DNA of 64,000 nt from Aurantiacibacter sediminis (GCF_016019885.1 NZ_JAEANY010000004.1:269054-333053); one strand, 5' to 3'; shown: positions 9,252 to 18,332, counted from the first letter of the stretch. Notes: generated by a model from the letters alone, not told the origin. Numbers and translations are program-made.

Positions 9252-10049
9252 TTAATAGATCCCGACCGCGCCACCATCGACGCGCAGGTTTACGCCGTTG
9301 ACATAAGACGCGCCTTCGCTGGCGAGAAACAAGGCTGCATGCGCGATTTCTTCAGGTCGCCCCAACCGCCCGGTGGGATTCGGCACGAATTGCTGCACGC
9401 CAGCTTTCTCGATTGTCTCCCAATCCTCTCCCCAGCCCATGTTACCCGCCATTTCGCGCCATAACGTTTCAAGCCGTTCGGTATGGATTGCGCCTGGCAC
9501 AATAGCGTTTGCCGTAACGCCCGCAGAGCCGACATTTTTCGATAAGCTGACGGTCGCATTGCTTATCGCTGCCTTGTTGGCCGCATAGTGCGCCGCGATG
9601 GCTGCGGGCTGATAGGCAAAACCGGTGCTGACCTGAATTGCCCGTCCCCATCCGCGCGCCATCATACCAGGCACGAATGCCTTGGTAAGCCTCACAGCGC
9701 CGAGCAAATCGCCCTCAAACATATCGCGCCATTCTGAGACTTCCAGATCGAGCCACCCGGCCATAAGATTGCCCTGGCCGCCGGCATTGTTAACTAGGAC
9801 GTCGATACCATCCCAATCGCTACCAATTGTGTCGATAATAGCGCCGAGCTGATCATGGTCGCGCAGGTCACCTAATACATAGCGTGCGCTGGTGCCGAGT
9901 TCGTCAGCCAGCGCCTTTGCGCGTGCCTCATCGCGTCCGTGCACGCAAACCTTTGCGCCCTCTGCCGCAAATGCTTTCGCCATCGCCATGCCCAGCCCAC
10001 TGGTGGAGCCGGAAATAAATACGCGCTTGTTCGTAAGGCCGGTTTCCAA
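9252..10049 (-). CDS. SDR-family NAD(P)-dependent oxidoreductase
   Basis: A 265-residue classical short-chain dehydrogenase. The cofactor motif is SGSTSGLGMAMA (13-24), with NNAG near 88 and catalytic YAANK near 160. It ends with VNGVNLRVDGGAVGIY, a usual SDR C-terminus. It diverges from an AraC-type regulator, with a 19-base palindrome (10064-10082) lying 15 bases upstream of this start, so it is a likely target of that regulator. The substrate cannot be told from sequence; hydroxysteroid, terpene or aryl alcohols are all possible. Confidence 0.87.
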   Translation of the reverse strand: METGLTNKRVFISGSTSGLGMAMAKAFAAEGAKVCVHGRDEARAKALADELGTSARYVLGDLRDHDQLGAIIDTIGSDWDGIDVLVNNAGGQGNLMAGWLDLEVSEWRDMFEGDLLGAVRLTKAFVPGMMARGWGRAIQVSTGFAYQPAAIAAHYAANKAAISNATVSLSKNVGSAGVTANAIVPGAIHTERLETLWREMAGNMGWGEDWETIEKAGVQQFVPNPTGRLGRPEEIAHAALFLASEGASYVNGVNLRVDGGAVGIY

Positions 10050-10063
10050 GTCTTATCCCCTTG

Positions 10064-10082
10064 TTCGGTAGACTCTACCGAA
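10064..10082. promoter_or_regulatory. palindromic operator candidate (SDR/AraC divergent region)
   Basis: TTCGGTAG (10064-10071) and CTACCGAA (10075-10082) are perfect 8-base arms with a 3-base ACT spacer. It lies just upstream of the SDR gene and before the AraC-family gene. Its centre-symmetric form suits a dimeric repressor better than the direct-repeat sites typical of AraC proteins. Confidence 0.6.
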
Positions 10083-10206
10083 TTCCCTATGTCGCCCTGT
10101 TCGTTCGCAGGCTTTCGTATATTGTCGTCTCATAGTGCTCGCGAAAGGTCTTGACCCGCTGCGCCGCGGACTAGCTCGGCTCGGCCAAAGCTGCTATTTG
10201 AAACCG

Positions 10207-11145
10207 ATGGCTATCCCCCCCGATGCGAAAACTGTTTTGCACCATTTAGTGCCGAAGAATGCGGTAATGTCCGACCGCAGTCGTAACAGTTTCTCCGCCG
10301 TGCGCGTCGCACCGCACAGTAAATGCGAATTGCGCATCGTTGAAGTTGGCGATTGGTGCTTTAGCTGGCTGGAGGCCGACGGATCGCTCTATTTTGACTT
10401 GCCTGACGGTGCGAAGCCGGCTTTCGAGCGGCCAATTCTGTCGCTGATGCTTTCAGGCCGTTCGTGGCTCCACGAAAAAGAGAGCGTCCCGGTGGACCGT
10501 CCGAGCGAGCTCGTATTGGCGCGTAAACCGGTGCCGGTCCACGCAGGCAATGCCGAGGTTTGCCGGTATTTGTGCATTCACGTGCCGATGGAAGAACTCA
10601 CCAAGTCTGCAAGCTTCGCCGAGCAAGCGGAAAACGTTGCCATTTCAGCATATATCGGCGGTGGGGCAATTGTGGCCGGGTTGGCGCGTTCATTGGCAAG
10701 CGAGGTGGCGAACGGCCGAACCCAGGGGCTCGATTCATACTTAGAAAATTTTGCGGGAATGATCGCCGCTGCCTTTTACGATCGGCGCACATTTGAACGG
10801 CCCGACAGTCGCAGTACGCGGTATGAGCGAGTGGTGGATTACCTCAATGCAAACTTCGACGATGCGGGCTTGAATGCAGCTAATGTCGCGGCAGCGTGCG
10901 GATTGTCGCGAAGGCAAATGTCGCGGGTTTTGTCAGAGAACGATGCCGATTTCCGCACCCTCTTGCGCAATGCCCGGATCGACCATGCAGCCAAGATTCT
11001 GACAGACCCGCTTAACCATATGTCGATCACTACTATTGCCTACGATTCAGGCTTTGTTAGCAGCTCTCATTTCTCTCGCGCTTTTTCCGACCGTTTCGAT
11101 CAATCGCCTAAAGCGTTCCGCAAAAGCGCCGCCAAGAGCGACTAG
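10207..11145 (+). CDS. AraC-family transcriptional regulator
   Basis: A 312-residue regulator with a cupin-like N-terminal sensor half (AraC-binding-like, about 50-180) and a C-terminal double helix-turn-helix. The latter includes LNAANVAAACGLSRRQMSRVL, a recognition region, and the typical ITTIAYDSGFVSSSHFSRAF near 280. ATG at 10207 is chosen; a GTG 72 bases upstream and an ATG at 10267 stay in frame. Divergent from the SDR gene and convergent with the molybdopterin oxidoreductase gene (8-base gap), it may control the SDR and/or the Mo/Rieske operon. The effector is unknown. Confidence 0.85.
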   Translation: MAIPPDAKTVLHHLVPKNAVMSDRSRNSFSAVRVAPHSKCELRIVEVGDWCFSWLEADGSLYFDLPDGAKPAFERPILSLMLSGRSWLHEKESVPVDRPSELVLARKPVPVHAGNAEVCRYLCIHVPMEELTKSASFAEQAENVAISAYIGGGAIVAGLARSLASEVANGRTQGLDSYLENFAGMIAAAFYDRRTFERPDSRSTRYERVVDYLNANFDDAGLNAANVAAACGLSRRQMSRVLSENDADFRTLLRNARIDHAAKILTDPLNHMSITTIAYDSGFVSSSHFSRAFSDRFDQSPKAFRKSAAKSD

Positions 11146-11153
11146 GGAGTGCT

Positions 11154-13436
11154 TCAATTACCACCTGCCAACTCGATCTGCGCCAGCACATCCCAAACCG
11201 GATAATTCGCCTCGCCTATCACAGCCTCTTGCACAGCATTGGGTTTTATGTGGCCCAGATCGCTGGGATGCCCATCAGCAAAGCGTTCATGAGACCAACC
11301 CTGCGGCATCGATAGCACGCCTGACGGGGTTGCTTCAGTTACCGTAGCGGTACTTGTAAAGGAGCCGCGGTCATTGAACACCCGCACCGCATCACCGGTG
11401 GCTATCCCCCGCGACGCGGCATCGATTGGATTTATCTCCACGCGCGGTTCTGGCAGAACTTGGTTGATTAGCGGGAGGTTGAGGTGTGTACTGTGCGCCG
11501 AATGGACGTGTTTGTAAGTAATGAAAGTGAACGGATAGATTTTTGCCTTGGGCTGGCGACGGCTCTCGATCGGTTCCTTGTGTGTCATGACCCCCTCGCC
11601 GCTACCGACGAACGCCTCATGATAGAGCTCCAGCCTCCCAGAGGGTGTGGGAAATATCTTGTCACCGAACGGTACGCGCGGGCGCGGAATATTGACTTGA
11701 ACTACGCCTTTTTCGCGAAGTTCTGGCCAATCGATGGCGGCGATGCCCGGATGCTTATTGTTCTTCAGTGCGAATTCGCAAATCTCGTCGGGCGTCATCC
11801 GCCAATGCTCGCCAGCGCCCATTTCTTCGCACAATCCAGCGAATATCTCATAATCGTTGCGCGATTCGCCGATCGGCTCGACCGCGCGCCGGCGTAGCTG
11901 GACGAACCAAGTCTCGCCGCCGCCGACCAGGTCCATATCGTCCTCGAAATAGGACGTGACCGGAAGCACATAATCGGCGTAGCGCGCCGTCTGTGTCATC
12001 ACCTGTTCGTTGACCACAAACAGATCAAGCTTAGGCAACGCATCCTCAACGAAACGTTTGAAATATGGGCTTTGCGTGCTGAAATTATAACCTGCGAGCC
12101 AAAGGCTGCGGATGGGATAGGGATCACCATCGGCAATCGCGTCCAGCATCTTCACACCCGGCAGCGGTGTTCCAGCATTGCCACCTGGCATCGCCCATTC
12201 ATCGGGTTGGTTCATCAGCAACATCAGATGTGCGCCGTCGATGACATTTACCCCCGAATAGGGCTTACCAATATTACCACATAGCGCAGCTAGCGTAATC
12301 CAGCCCCGATAGGCGAGTTGACCGTCATAATAGCGCTGCGGGCCTTCACCGAGCCAGATCCACGCCGGCTGAGTATTTGCATATTCATGCGCGGTCTGGC
12401 GGATTTGCTCAGCAGGAACCCCGCAGATTTCGCTAGCCACTTCAGGAGTGTATTGCTCCCATTCCTCCAGCATCACCTCGAACGTTGTGCGGCATTTGGC
12501 TACACTTCCATCCAGAAGCGTGACCTTTAACTCACCCCGCAGCCGTGCGCTCGCACCCATCGCGGCGATAGGTTCACCGCTCTCGGCGTCCAATACTACA
12601 CGACCAGGCTCAGCTCCTTCGGCGATTTCGGCCATATCAAGCAAGCGGCCATCCTCGCGCACCAGAAATGGGCAGTCAGTATGGGCAGCGAGATAGTCCT
12701 CGTCCATCAATCCAGCATGGACGATCTCATGGATCATGCCCAATGTAAGCGCTGCATCAGTACCGGGGCGAGGCGACAGCCATTCATCTGCTTTGGCCGC
12801 CGTGCGCGAGAAGCGCGGGTCGACCACCACCAGCTTCGCACCAGCCTCCATCGCATCGAAAATGAAATGCATTTCGCTATGCGCGGTATCGGCAACATTG
12901 CGGCCCACCAGCATGATATATTTGGCATTTACGATATCGCCGATTTCGTTGCAATACGGCATCCCCATGGATGACATTACTTCGACGAAACCGGCAAAGT
13001 CGCTCATCAACCCGGCATTGGTGAGTGCGGTGCCATGCAGACAGTTGGCTGTGCGCGTGGCGGAAGTGATCGCCTTGAAGCCATAATTGCCGGTCATGTT
13101 CAGCCACGCGTTGGTCTGCGGGCCGTGCTTTGCAGCGGCTGCCTGAAGTTTAGCAGCAATATCGGCGTAGGCTTCTTCCCAAGTGATCCGCTCCCACATG
13201 TCTTCGCCGCGTTCACCAACGCGGCGAAGAGGATATTTCAGCCGATCGGGATGGTGCAATCGCTCCATCGCCATCGCAATACCTTTAAGGCAAATGCGCT
13301 CGAACCCAGGTACCGGAAATGATGCGGGCTCCAGTTTTGTAATGCGGTCATTCTTGACGAACGCATTGACCCCGCATGTGCCGGAGCAATTGGGCGAACA
13401 CACCGTGCGCACCACTTTGTCATGCTGCGCAGGCAT
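11154..13436 (-). CDS. molybdopterin-dependent oxidoreductase, DMSO-reductase superfamily
   Basis: A 760-residue catalytic subunit using bis-MGD. The N-terminal [4Fe-4S] ligands are C13, C17, C21 and C49 (CSPNCSGTC...CLKG) with the conserved K51. Molybdopterin domains follow (WERITWEEA, WLGEGPQRYYDGQ, LFVVNEQVMTQTARYADYVLP), then a C-terminal cofactor-binding domain (VEINPIDAASRGIATGD). There is no twin-arginine signal, so it should be cytoplasmic. The ATG at 13436, with GGAGAG upstream, is preferred over an upstream in-frame start at 13523. It follows the Rieske oxygenase gene by 29 bases and forms a two-gene unit. The superfamily holds reductases, dehydrogenases, hydratases and transhydroxylases; which applies here is unknown. 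Confidence 0.88.
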   Translation of the reverse strand: MPAQHDKVVRTVCSPNCSGTCGVNAFVKNDRITKLEPASFPVPGFERICLKGIAMAMERLHHPDRLKYPLRRVGERGEDMWERITWEEAYADIAAKLQAAAAKHGPQTNAWLNMTGNYGFKAITSATRTANCLHGTALTNAGLMSDFAGFVEVMSSMGMPYCNEIGDIVNAKYIMLVGRNVADTAHSEMHFIFDAMEAGAKLVVVDPRFSRTAAKADEWLSPRPGTDAALTLGMIHEIVHAGLMDEDYLAAHTDCPFLVREDGRLLDMAEIAEGAEPGRVVLDAESGEPIAAMGASARLRGELKVTLLDGSVAKCRTTFEVMLEEWEQYTPEVASEICGVPAEQIRQTAHEYANTQPAWIWLGEGPQRYYDGQLAYRGWITLAALCGNIGKPYSGVNVIDGAHLMLLMNQPDEWAMPGGNAGTPLPGVKMLDAIADGDPYPIRSLWLAGYNFSTQSPYFKRFVEDALPKLDLFVVNEQVMTQTARYADYVLPVTSYFEDDMDLVGGGETWFVQLRRRAVEPIGESRNDYEIFAGLCEEMGAGEHWRMTPDEICEFALKNNKHPGIAAIDWPELREKGVVQVNIPRPRVPFGDKIFPTPSGRLELYHEAFVGSGEGVMTHKEPIESRRQPKAKIYPFTFITYKHVHSAHSTHLNLPLINQVLPEPRVEINPIDAASRGIATGDAVRVFNDRGSFTSTATVTEATPSGVLSMPQGWSHERFADGHPSDLGHIKPNAVQEAVIGEANYPVWDVLAQIELAGGN

Positions 13437-13465
13437 TACGCTCTCCGATCTGCTCTTCAAGATGG

Positions 13466-14470
13466 TTAAATAAATCCATCCGAAGGGTGCGCACGCGGAT
13501 AATCGCGAACGTAGCGCAGCCATTTGCCCAAAGCCTTATCCGTGCGCGTTACAGTGCCCCAGTTGAAGCGCGAGGTTTCGAGCAGATCGACATCCTTTTG
13601 TGCTTCGTGATTATGGTGCCCCGCAATCATTTCCAACGCCTCGCGTCCTACTTCCTTTTTAACGCAGGTTATCATGAACATCTCGGTTTCCCCTGGTCGG
13701 CGCTGACAGCTGGCTGAGATATGCCCGTGCCATAGGCCGTCATTCGTGCCTTCCATAAAGATCAAATTGGTCCCGAACACATCGACTTCCCAACGAACTG
13801 GCGAGCCGTCGGCGATGATGGTTGCCGTGATTTTCTGGTGGGCGTGATGGTCGTGGAAGGTGAAGTCCTTATCATGCTTGGCAAGGTCGACCTCAAATTC
13901 ATGGACCGCCCAGAAATGCTGCATGTCAAACGCGCCTGCCACGCCGATGGCCGGATCATGCGGGATGTGCGAGTGAAACTCTGTTTTGAATAGCAAATCA
14001 TCTTCATTTTCTGAGAAACTAGGCAGATCATAGAGCGGCTCATCGCCGTTAAAGGCCCAAATCAATCCGTACTTCTCTTTGGTTGGGAAGCGAAAGACCT
14101 TGGCTGACTTTGGCACAGGATCTCCGACACGGATTTCGGTGCAAGCACCGCCACGGTCAAACTTCCAATGATGGAAGGCGCAGCGTAGTTCGTTACCCTT
14201 TACATCGCCCTTCGCAAGATTAGCACCCATATGCGGGCAAAACGCGCTGAGCACCTGCGCCACACCGTCCTCGCCCCTGAACACGACAATCTTGCCATCA
14301 AGAAAGTCGTAGCCTTTGACCTGTCCGGCCTCGACATCAGAACTCAGGCAGATAGGATTCCAGACCTGCGAGAAACCGCCCTCTCCTTCTGGGATGAGCG
14401 GCCAGTTCAACTTCTCATTGCGCGGTTTGCTTGCTGCCGCGGCCGAGCGCTGCAAAGTCTGTTGTTCCAT
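13466..14470 (-). CDS. Rieske non-heme iron oxygenase (stand-alone alpha)
   Basis: A 334-residue oxygenase component. The Rieske [2Fe-2S] ligands are C78, H80, C97 and H100 (CPHMGA...CAFHH). The mononuclear iron site fits D182/H185/H190 in FDMQHFWAVH. Its length and Rieske spacing suggest the KshA/VanA-like single-subunit class (monooxygenases or demethylases) and not the alpha-beta ring dioxygenases. GGGAGATAGGAA precedes the ATG. It is followed directly by the molybdopterin oxidoreductase, while the reductase that would feed it electrons is not in the window. The substrate is unknown; the beta-oxidation genes upstream point to an aryl or cyclic acid. Confidence 0.9.
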   Translation of the reverse strand: MEQQTLQRSAAAASKPRNEKLNWPLIPEGEGGFSQVWNPICLSSDVEAGQVKGYDFLDGKIVVFRGEDGVAQVLSAFCPHMGANLAKGDVKGNELRCAFHHWKFDRGGACTEIRVGDPVPKSAKVFRFPTKEKYGLIWAFNGDEPLYDLPSFSENEDDLLFKTEFHSHIPHDPAIGVAGAFDMQHFWAVHEFEVDLAKHDKDFTFHDHHAHQKITATIIADGSPVRWEVDVFGTNLIFMEGTNDGLWHGHISASCQRRPGETEMFMITCVKKEVGREALEMIAGHHNHEAQKDVDLLETSRFNWGTVTRTDKALGKWLRYVRDYPRAHPSDGFI

Positions 14471-14616
14471 TTCCTATCTCCCAAACTTAGTGAACGCCCA
14501 CTCTCTTGCATGCATGCGCACGTGCAGGGGTTTCTGATGATTTTCTACCCTAAATGGTGTTCGCGCTACAGGGTTCTTTTTGCGGTTTGGGGCCAAACAG
14601 CATTCCGAAAACGCCA

Positions 14617-15762
14617 TTACGTTTCGGCTTTTTGTGCAACCGGATATTGACCAAGGGCCAGAAACAAAGCCGCCGCAAGCGCAAAACCGGCTGCGGACAT
14701 ATACAGCGCGAGCGAGTATGAGCCGACAATATCAAAGCTGGCAGCGAATAGAGTGGCACCAACAGGCAGCGAAATCGCGAAGGCGAGATAGACAAAACTG
14801 TAGAGCCGCCCGAACGCTTCCATGCCAAAATAGCGCGCGGTAAGAAAAGCAATTAGATCGAGCTCTGCCCCTTGCGCCATTGCAATCAGAAATACGCCCG
14901 TCGCGGTCAGCCAGAAGACAGCATCGGATTGCGTAAGGAGCACCGCGCCAATCATTGCCAGCAACACAATTGCCGCCGCGACACCGGGTGCCCAAATTCG
15001 ATCAATCAAAAGCCCCGTCGCTATCCTGCCCACCAAGACCGCTCCTCCGACAAGCGACACTGTGAAGACTGCCTCACCCGTGCTGAACCCACGGTCATCC
15101 AGCAATGCACGCAATTGCGATACCAGACCGAAAACGGGAAGCCCGGTGAAGAACACTGCGCCCATCAGTAATGGTAAGTGTCGCGAACGCAGATGTTGCA
15201 CGATCGATATCGGTGCGCTCTTTGTTTCGCTTGGTTGTTCAACCGAGCGACCGCGAAGCCCGATCCATGCAGCAGGCAATCCAAAGATCGTCGCGACTGC
15301 AGCGAGAAACAGAAAGCCAGCACGCCATCCCTCGTTGCTGATCAACCACTCCACAGCAGGCGGCAGAAGAATGGCCGAAATCGATGACCCGGATAGCGCC
15401 AGCGCCAGCGCCATTCCCCGCGCTTTCGAGAACGCGCCCGCCACAGCACGCGAGTATGCAATGGGGCCGGAAGCAATTCCAAGCACGAGCGTAAGTGCCA
15501 AAGCTGCGTAGAACGTCCAGATGGCGCCTGAGACAAAGGTGACAAGAACATAGCCAGCACTCAGCATGAGGATAGAGGGGACCACCACGCGGAAGCCACC
15601 ATGCTTGTCGATAAGCGCACCGACCACCGGCATAACCAAAGCCGAAGCGGGGATCAGAAACAGCGCCATTGAAATGGCGCTACGACTCCAGCCGAATTCC
15701 GCCGACAGCGGTGCAAGAAAGAAACTGAACACGAAGCCCAACATGACGGCACCCGATCCCAT
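14617..15762 (-). CDS. MFS transporter
   Basis: A 12-helix-type major facilitator, 381 residues from the first ATG, with alternating hydrophobic segments and the loop signature ALIDKHGGFRVV. The gene almost certainly starts earlier. The same frame runs open upstream through RGEFKARWPTVLGAAIG, which looks like a real cytoplasmic N-terminus, back into the end of the acyl-CoA dehydrogenase gene. Yet it has no ATG, GTG or TTG between 15765 and 15867. An ATA at 15840 overlaps the dehydrogenase stop (ATAG). It likely imports or exports the acid substrate handled by the ligase operon upstream. Confidence 0.85.
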   Translation of the reverse strand: MGSGAVMLGFVFSFFLAPLSAEFGWSRSAISMALFLIPASALVMPVVGALIDKHGGFRVVVPSILMLSAGYVLVTFVSGAIWTFYAALALTLVLGIASGPIAYSRAVAGAFSKARGMALALALSGSSISAILLPPAVEWLISNEGWRAGFLFLAAVATIFGLPAAWIGLRGRSVEQPSETKSAPISIVQHLRSRHLPLLMGAVFFTGLPVFGLVSQLRALLDDRGFSTGEAVFTVSLVGGAVLVGRIATGLLIDRIWAPGVAAAIVLLAMIGAVLLTQSDAVFWLTATGVFLIAMAQGAELDLIAFLTARYFGMEAFGRLYSFVYLAFAISLPVGATLFAASFDIVGSYSLALYMSAAGFALAAALFLALGQYPVAQKAET

Positions 15763-15836
15763 GCCGATTGCTGCGCCCAGTACAGTTGGCCAGCGCGCTT
15801 TAAATTCGCCTCGGATCGTGGGAGAGGAAGCTTCAG

Positions 15837-16964
15837 CTATGACAACAACTCGCGCGCGATAATCATGCGCTGCACTTCGGATGTCCCTTCACCGACGCGG
15901 TAGTGCCGTGTTTCGCGATAGATCCGTTCAATGCCCGTGCTGCGGACCATGCCCGACGCGCCGTGGATCTGCATTGCGCGATCCGCCACGCGGCCAACCA
16001 TTTCTGACGCAGTCAGCTTGACCATGCTTGAAAGGGTCGTCGCACGTCCTTCGCTTTCCACCTTCTGAATGCATTGCTCGTAGAGCGCGCGGCAAGAGGC
16101 AAGTTCGACCGCACTATCAGCAATCATCCACTGGATAGCCTGACGCGATGCAAGTGGCTTCCCGAAAGTTTGACGGTTCTTGGCATATTCCACTGACAAA
16201 TTGAGCGCGTGCTGCGCTGCGCCAATGCAGCCCGCAGCAACACCAAGTCGCCCTTCGTCCAAGCTGCTCATGGCGACTTTGAACCCGTTCCCGACCCCGC
16301 CGATGATCGTATCGTCAGACACGACGCAATCATTGAAGTGCAGCTCCGCAAGCAAATCATTGCCGATGGACACATCGACGCTGGCGACCTTGAAGCCTGG
16401 CGTATCCGCGGGGACAAGAAATGCGGTTATACCGCCTTTGGCGCGTTTCTCCCTGTCGGTCACCGCCATCACCAAAACATACTCGGCCTCCGCCCCCCAG
16501 GTGATCCATTGCTTAATCCCGTTGAGTTTCCAGCCACCGTCAACCCGCTCTGCTGTGCAGCGCATTGATTGCGCGTCTGAGCCTGCTTCCGGCTCGGACA
16601 GCCCGAATGCGATCTTGATATCGCCTGCGCACATACGCTTGAGGATGTCCTTCTGGCTCTCGCTACCGCCCAGCAGGATAGCATTGGAGATCGGCCCGCT
16701 GGTCATGGTGACCGCCAACATCATTGCGCTGTGCCCCTTAGAAAGCTCCTCCAAAACAACCAGATATTCGCGCATCGACAAGCCAGAGCCACCGTATTCT
16801 TCGGGAACTGTGCAGCCGAGGAAGCCGAACTCAGCGAGTTTCTTGTAGATCGATTTCGGTATCGGTTCGGGCTGATCAAGCTCATCGATATTTGGCCAAA
16901 CTTCGGCCGAGACAAAAGCGGCAGCGGAATCGCGGATTGCGGTGATATTTTCGGTTTCGGCCAT
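15837..16964 (-). CDS. acyl-CoA dehydrogenase
   Basis: A 375-residue FAD-dependent dehydrogenase that makes a 2,3-enoyl-CoA. Family signatures are AFGLSEPEAGSDAQSM near 127-142, KQWITWGAEAEYVLVMAV and the C-terminal QIHGASGMVRSTGIERIYR. The likely catalytic glutamate lies in YRVGEGTSEVQR near 360. It stands four bases downstream of the short crotonase gene and overlaps the transporter frame. The operon context (CoA ligase, two crotonases) points to beta-oxidation of an acyl side chain or ring-derived acid. Electron-transfer flavoprotein genes are not in the window. Confidence 0.93.
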   Translation of the reverse strand: MAETENITAIRDSAAAFVSAEVWPNIDELDQPEPIPKSIYKKLAEFGFLGCTVPEEYGGSGLSMREYLVVLEELSKGHSAMMLAVTMTSGPISNAILLGGSESQKDILKRMCAGDIKIAFGLSEPEAGSDAQSMRCTAERVDGGWKLNGIKQWITWGAEAEYVLVMAVTDREKRAKGGITAFLVPADTPGFKVASVDVSIGNDLLAELHFNDCVVSDDTIIGGVGNGFKVAMSSLDEGRLGVAAGCIGAAQHALNLSVEYAKNRQTFGKPLASRQAIQWMIADSAVELASCRALYEQCIQKVESEGRATTLSSMVKLTASEMVGRVADRAMQIHGASGMVRSTGIERIYRETRHYRVGEGTSEVQRMIIARELLS

Positions 16965-16968
16965 AATA

Positions 16969-17607
16969 TTATGAACTCTTCTTTAGATAATCGAGGGAAG
17001 CCTCGCGCGCGGCGATGAGCCGCTTTTGCAGGGCAGAACTGGAGTAAGCACTGAGGGCGCGACGACCTGCTGCGGGATGCGCAGCCAGTTGATTTGACAG
17101 CATCATCGCATGGTCATCGGGTTTTAAGCTTTCGGCGAGTTTCGCCAGTCCAAGCGCGGCCAAGGTAGTGCCTGACAATGGCTCAGCATTGAAGATAGCG
17201 GCGGTGCGCAGATGAAGCGGGAGCCGGTCGCCTAGAATGTCCACAGCGACAAAGGACGGGATGCCAATCTTGACTTCCACCAGTGAAAATGTCGCCTCTG
17301 AGCTAGTAACAATCGTGTCGCACAGCGCGGCAAGCAACCATCCGGCTCCGCATGCCGCTCCTTCCACTGAAGCCACAACGGGATCGCGATACGAAGCGAG
17401 TGCATCGAACAAGTCGAACGTCAAATTCGTCGCCAAAAAAGGGTCACTTGCCGCGAACTTCAAGTCCACTCCGGTACAAAACGTACTGTTCTTTCCACCG
17501 ATAATAAGCGGCCCTTCGCCAGATAGCCGCTCAATCAAGGCCGCCATTGTTGCAGGATCCAGCGCGTTGCCTCGCTCTGGACGGTCGAGGAGGAACTTCT
17601 CGCTCAC
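16969..17607 (-). CDS. short enoyl-CoA hydratase/isomerase-family protein
   Basis: A 212-residue crotonase-fold protein, about 40 residues shorter than usual. It keeps an oxyanion-hole region (VEGAACGAGWLLAALCD, about 82-98) and one glutamate in SLVEVKIGIPS. The second catalytic glutamate of hydratases is not seen. The N-terminus starts directly at LLDRPERGNALD, so part of the usual first strand is missing. Its ATG overlaps the stop of the upstream crotonase gene by four bases. It may be an isomerase, a partner subunit of the longer crotonase, or a weakened paralogue. Confidence 0.75.
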   Translation of the reverse strand: MSEKFLLDRPERGNALDPATMAALIERLSGEGPLIIGGKNSTFCTGVDLKFAASDPFLATNLTFDLFDALASYRDPVVASVEGAACGAGWLLAALCDTIVTSSEATFSLVEVKIGIPSFVAVDILGDRLPLHLRTAAIFNAEPLSGTTLAALGLAKLAESLKPDDHAMMLSNQLAAHPAAGRRALSAYSSSALQKRLIAAREASLDYLKKSS

Positions 17608-18332
17608 CCGCCCATGGCCGCCATCATCGCGGAGAAAGCCCTTGCTGAGGCAGCGCGCTCCGCATCAAGGCGTTCAATCGCGTTGGCCATGTCCGCATCG
17701 CGTAGCAATGCTTTGAAATCGGCTGACAGCGCTGACGGCTTACTTGCCAACACAGTAGCTAGTTCGTGCGCTGCATCGGCAAGATTCTCGTCGGCGACTG
17801 CGCGCGATACCAGCCCAATCCGCATCGCCTCATCGGCGCCAACCTTCCTCCCCGAAGCAACGATTTCTGCAGCGGCGAAACGTCCGACAAGCGAAACCAG
17901 ACGACCGATTGTCCCGGCAAGCGTCAGCGTGTTCATTCGCATTTCCGGAAAGCTGAAAAATGCTCCTTCGCCCATCAGAATTATGTCAGCGGTAAGCGCC
18001 AGTTCCGCACCTGCACCGATAATCGCGCCTTGCGCTGCAACCACCACTGGCTTGGAGCATTGCATTAACGCCTGTCGCTCCGCGTGCCCTTCTTCGACAA
18101 TAGCCGCCTCGGCCACAGGCCATTTTGCGCGAGTATCTGCTCCCGTACTGAAATGTTTGCCAGCCGCTGTCAGCAAAACGACGCGCACATCATCGTTGGC
18201 ATCTGCCGCCCGAACGAGATCCAATAGAGCGGCGAACTGATCGGGGCCGAGCGTGTTTTTCTGTTCGGCGCGGTCAATTGTCAGATGCGCAACGCCACCT
18301 TCATGAATGCCGACAATGCCATGGCCGCTCAT
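17604..18332 (-). CDS. enoyl-CoA hydratase/isomerase-family protein
   Basis: A 242-residue crotonase. It shows LTIDRAEQKNTLGPDQF at the N-terminus, the FSTGADTRAKW CoA-binding region, the oxyanion motif AAQGAIIGAGAELALTADIIL and a catalytic-region glutamate in FSFPEMRMN. It should add water to, or isomerise, an enoyl-CoA made by the neighbouring acyl-CoA dehydrogenase. It overlaps both neighbours by four bases (ATGA type), so the ligase and both crotonases are translationally coupled. A third crotonase role such as ring cleavage cannot be excluded. Confidence 0.88.
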   Translation of the reverse strand: MSGHGIVGIHEGGVAHLTIDRAEQKNTLGPDQFAALLDLVRAADANDDVRVVLLTAAGKHFSTGADTRAKWPVAEAAIVEEGHAERQALMQCSKPVVVAAQGAIIGAGAELALTADIILMGEGAFFSFPEMRMNTLTLAGTIGRLVSLVGRFAAAEIVASGRKVGADEAMRIGLVSRAVADENLADAAHELATVLASKPSALSADFKALLRDADMANAIERLDAERAASARAFSAMMAAMGG

